NCBI GenBank assembly: GCA_017442365.1
Contig: JAFRZW010000005.1
Span: 1 to 64,000, forward strand
DNA length: 64,000 bases
Reading direction: 5' to 3'
Origin: Rikenellaceae bacterium
GTDB lineage: Bacteria > Bacteroidota > Bacteroidia > Bacteroidales > Rikenellaceae
Positions 63,078 to 64,000 of this stretch are shown piece by piece; the first letter of the stretch is position 1; each line of letters begins with the position of its first letter. Position numbers and translations under genes: made by a program. Under the pieces are notes generated by a model, which did not search any database, was not told the origin of the DNA, and saw only the letters and a program-made list of their open reading frames with translations.

Positions 63078-64000
63078 ATGACAAAGGTGGTATTCAATAG
63101 AGGGCGCGCCAACCGCTCTAAGCGCGAAGTGCAGACGGTCAATTACAACCGCCTGCCGATCGATCCGTCGAAGCGTTTGGTGAGGGTCTATGTCGAAGGT
63201 TATGAGGACGTTGCCTTCTGGCGTGGTATCTTCGACCACTTCGATAATCCCTACTACGTATTCGAAATTTCGGTGCCCAATCGCCCCGATATGGCTAAGG
63301 GTAAAAAGGTGCTCGAAGCACTCATTCCGCAGAGCAACGAGCAGATGTTGTTGTGCGTCGATGGCGACTTCGACTACCTCTTCCAGAAACATCGTGCCGA
63401 GTCGCGCAAGATTGTCGAGGCTCCGTTTATGTTCCACACATACGCCTATGCCACCGAGAATTACGTCTGCTACGCTCCGTCGCTGCACAATGTCTGCGTG
63501 CGTGCCACTAAGAACGATACCCGAATCTTCGATTTCGAGAAGTTTATGGCTGAGTATTCGCGCACGATCTACCCGCTGTTTTTGTGGTATGCACTCTCGG
63601 CACGCGATAGCGATATCAATGTTTTCCAGTTGGTAGACTTCCGTAATAGTGTGAAAATCAACTATCTCGAACCCGACGACAATGCCCGTACAACGCTCGA
63701 TTGGTTGTCGCGTCAGGTGTCGCGTCGTCGCACGTCGCTCGAAAACGCGCGTCCCGATATTGCTGAGCGTATCGACGATTTCGCCCGCGAGTTGCAGGAT
63801 ATGGGCGTCTATCCCGAGGATACCTATTTATATATGCACGGCCATACGCTGATGGACAACGTGGTGATGATTACTCTGAATGCTGTTTGCGAGCGTCTGC
63901 GTTGTATGTCGGTGTCGCGTATCAACTCCTCGTCGCAACGTGGTCAGGCGCTGAGCAACGAACTGAGCAATTATAGCAACCAGCTGCGAAACGTGCGCGA
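63078..64000 (+). CDS. DUF4435 protein (TOPRIM-like), cut by the window end
   Basis: At least 307 residues; no stop before the window ends. The N-terminal VYVEGYEDVAFWR has a conserved Glu, and LLCVDGDFDYLF a DxD, the pattern of TOPRIM nucleases. DUF4435 proteins are related to the OLD-nuclease side of this fold and often lie beside ATPases; the downstream gene is not visible. The start ATG 63078 is 9 bases after the -7 box. Confidence 0.85.
   Translation, partial: MTKVVFNRGRANRSKREVQTVNYNRLPIDPSKRLVRVYVEGYEDVAFWRGIFDHFDNPYYVFEISVPNRPDMAKGKKVLEALIPQSNEQMLLCVDGDFDYLFQKHRAESRKIVEAPFMFHTYAYATENYVCYAPSLHNVCVRATKNDTRIFDFEKFMAEYSRTIYPLFLWYALSARDSDINVFQLVDFRNSVKINYLEPDDNARTTLDWLSRQVSRRRTSLENARPDIAERIDDFARELQDMGVYPEDTYLYMHGHTLMDNVVMITLNAVCERLRCMSVSRINSSSQRGQALSNELSNYSNQLRNVR

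Overview
The window looks like a stretch of chromosome from a Bacteroidota member of the order Bacteroidales, most likely near Alistipes/Rikenellaceae (the family is an inference). Supporting signs are: about twenty promoters of the Bacteroidota type (-7 box TAnnTTTG with TTG/TTTG about 20 bases upstream), many short lipoprotein signal peptides, a V/A-type ATPase in place of any visible F-type one, DUF4301, DUF2764 and TonB-type proteins, and codon use rich in TCG serine and GAG. Almost everything is core chromosome. I see no complete prophage, integrase, transposase, CRISPR array or rRNA.

Layout. 1-650: tRNA-Gly and a possible insertion-sequence end. 655-3944: TlpA-like lipoprotein, MFS transporter, radical SAM protein. 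3980-5860: dxs (minus). 5947-8718: OmpA lipoprotein, pyrH, thioredoxin-like protein, frr. 8985-11680 (minus): tonB-like, hflX, upp. 11840-14304: rlmN, a secreted thioredoxin, deoC. 14573-21949 (minus): ppdK, mnmA, rimM, rpsP, a small membrane protein, an alanine/sodium symporter. 22295-31112: sugar nucleotidyltransferase, M49 peptidase (minus), DUF456, M16 peptidase, a DnaQ-like exonuclease, an aspartyl protease with PDZ domain (minus). 31293-36462: tRNA-Leu and a minus-strand run murB-tilS-holA-class IV aminotransferase-like-coiled-coil membrane protein. 36599-45885: DUF4301 and the seven-gene V/A-ATPase operon. 46081-51308: an unknown protein, an abundant OmpA/TPR lipoprotein, and rpsO-pnp. 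51539-55086: apbE, a lipid kinase, an AraC regulator, a hemolysin III family protein. 55144-59636 (minus): PBP1A, asd, threonine aldolase. 59767-64000: a metalloprotease-propeller-barrel surface protein, a SUI1 protein, and a divergent partial DUF4435 gene.

Themes: cell-envelope building (dxs, murB, asd, PBP1A, OmpA proteins), translation and RNA (rpsP, rimM, mnmA, tilS, rlmN, frr, hflX, rpsO, pnp, SUI1), ion-coupled energetics (V/A-ATPase with a sodium-type proteolipid site, AGCS symporter), and several secreted proteases.

The most unusual signal is non-coding. All three long convergent gaps downstream of frr, deoC and the nucleotidyltransferase carry a shared foldable element: a long outer stem, a one-sided TGGGG-type bulge of 8-9 bases, and a 6-bp inner stem closed by a GAA triloop. 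The arms differ in sequence but keep their pairing. Heptamer arrays (ATTCAAA) start inside stop codons next to some of these. Several gene starts were moved inward because a promoter box lies inside the longer open frame. No database search or folding program was run.
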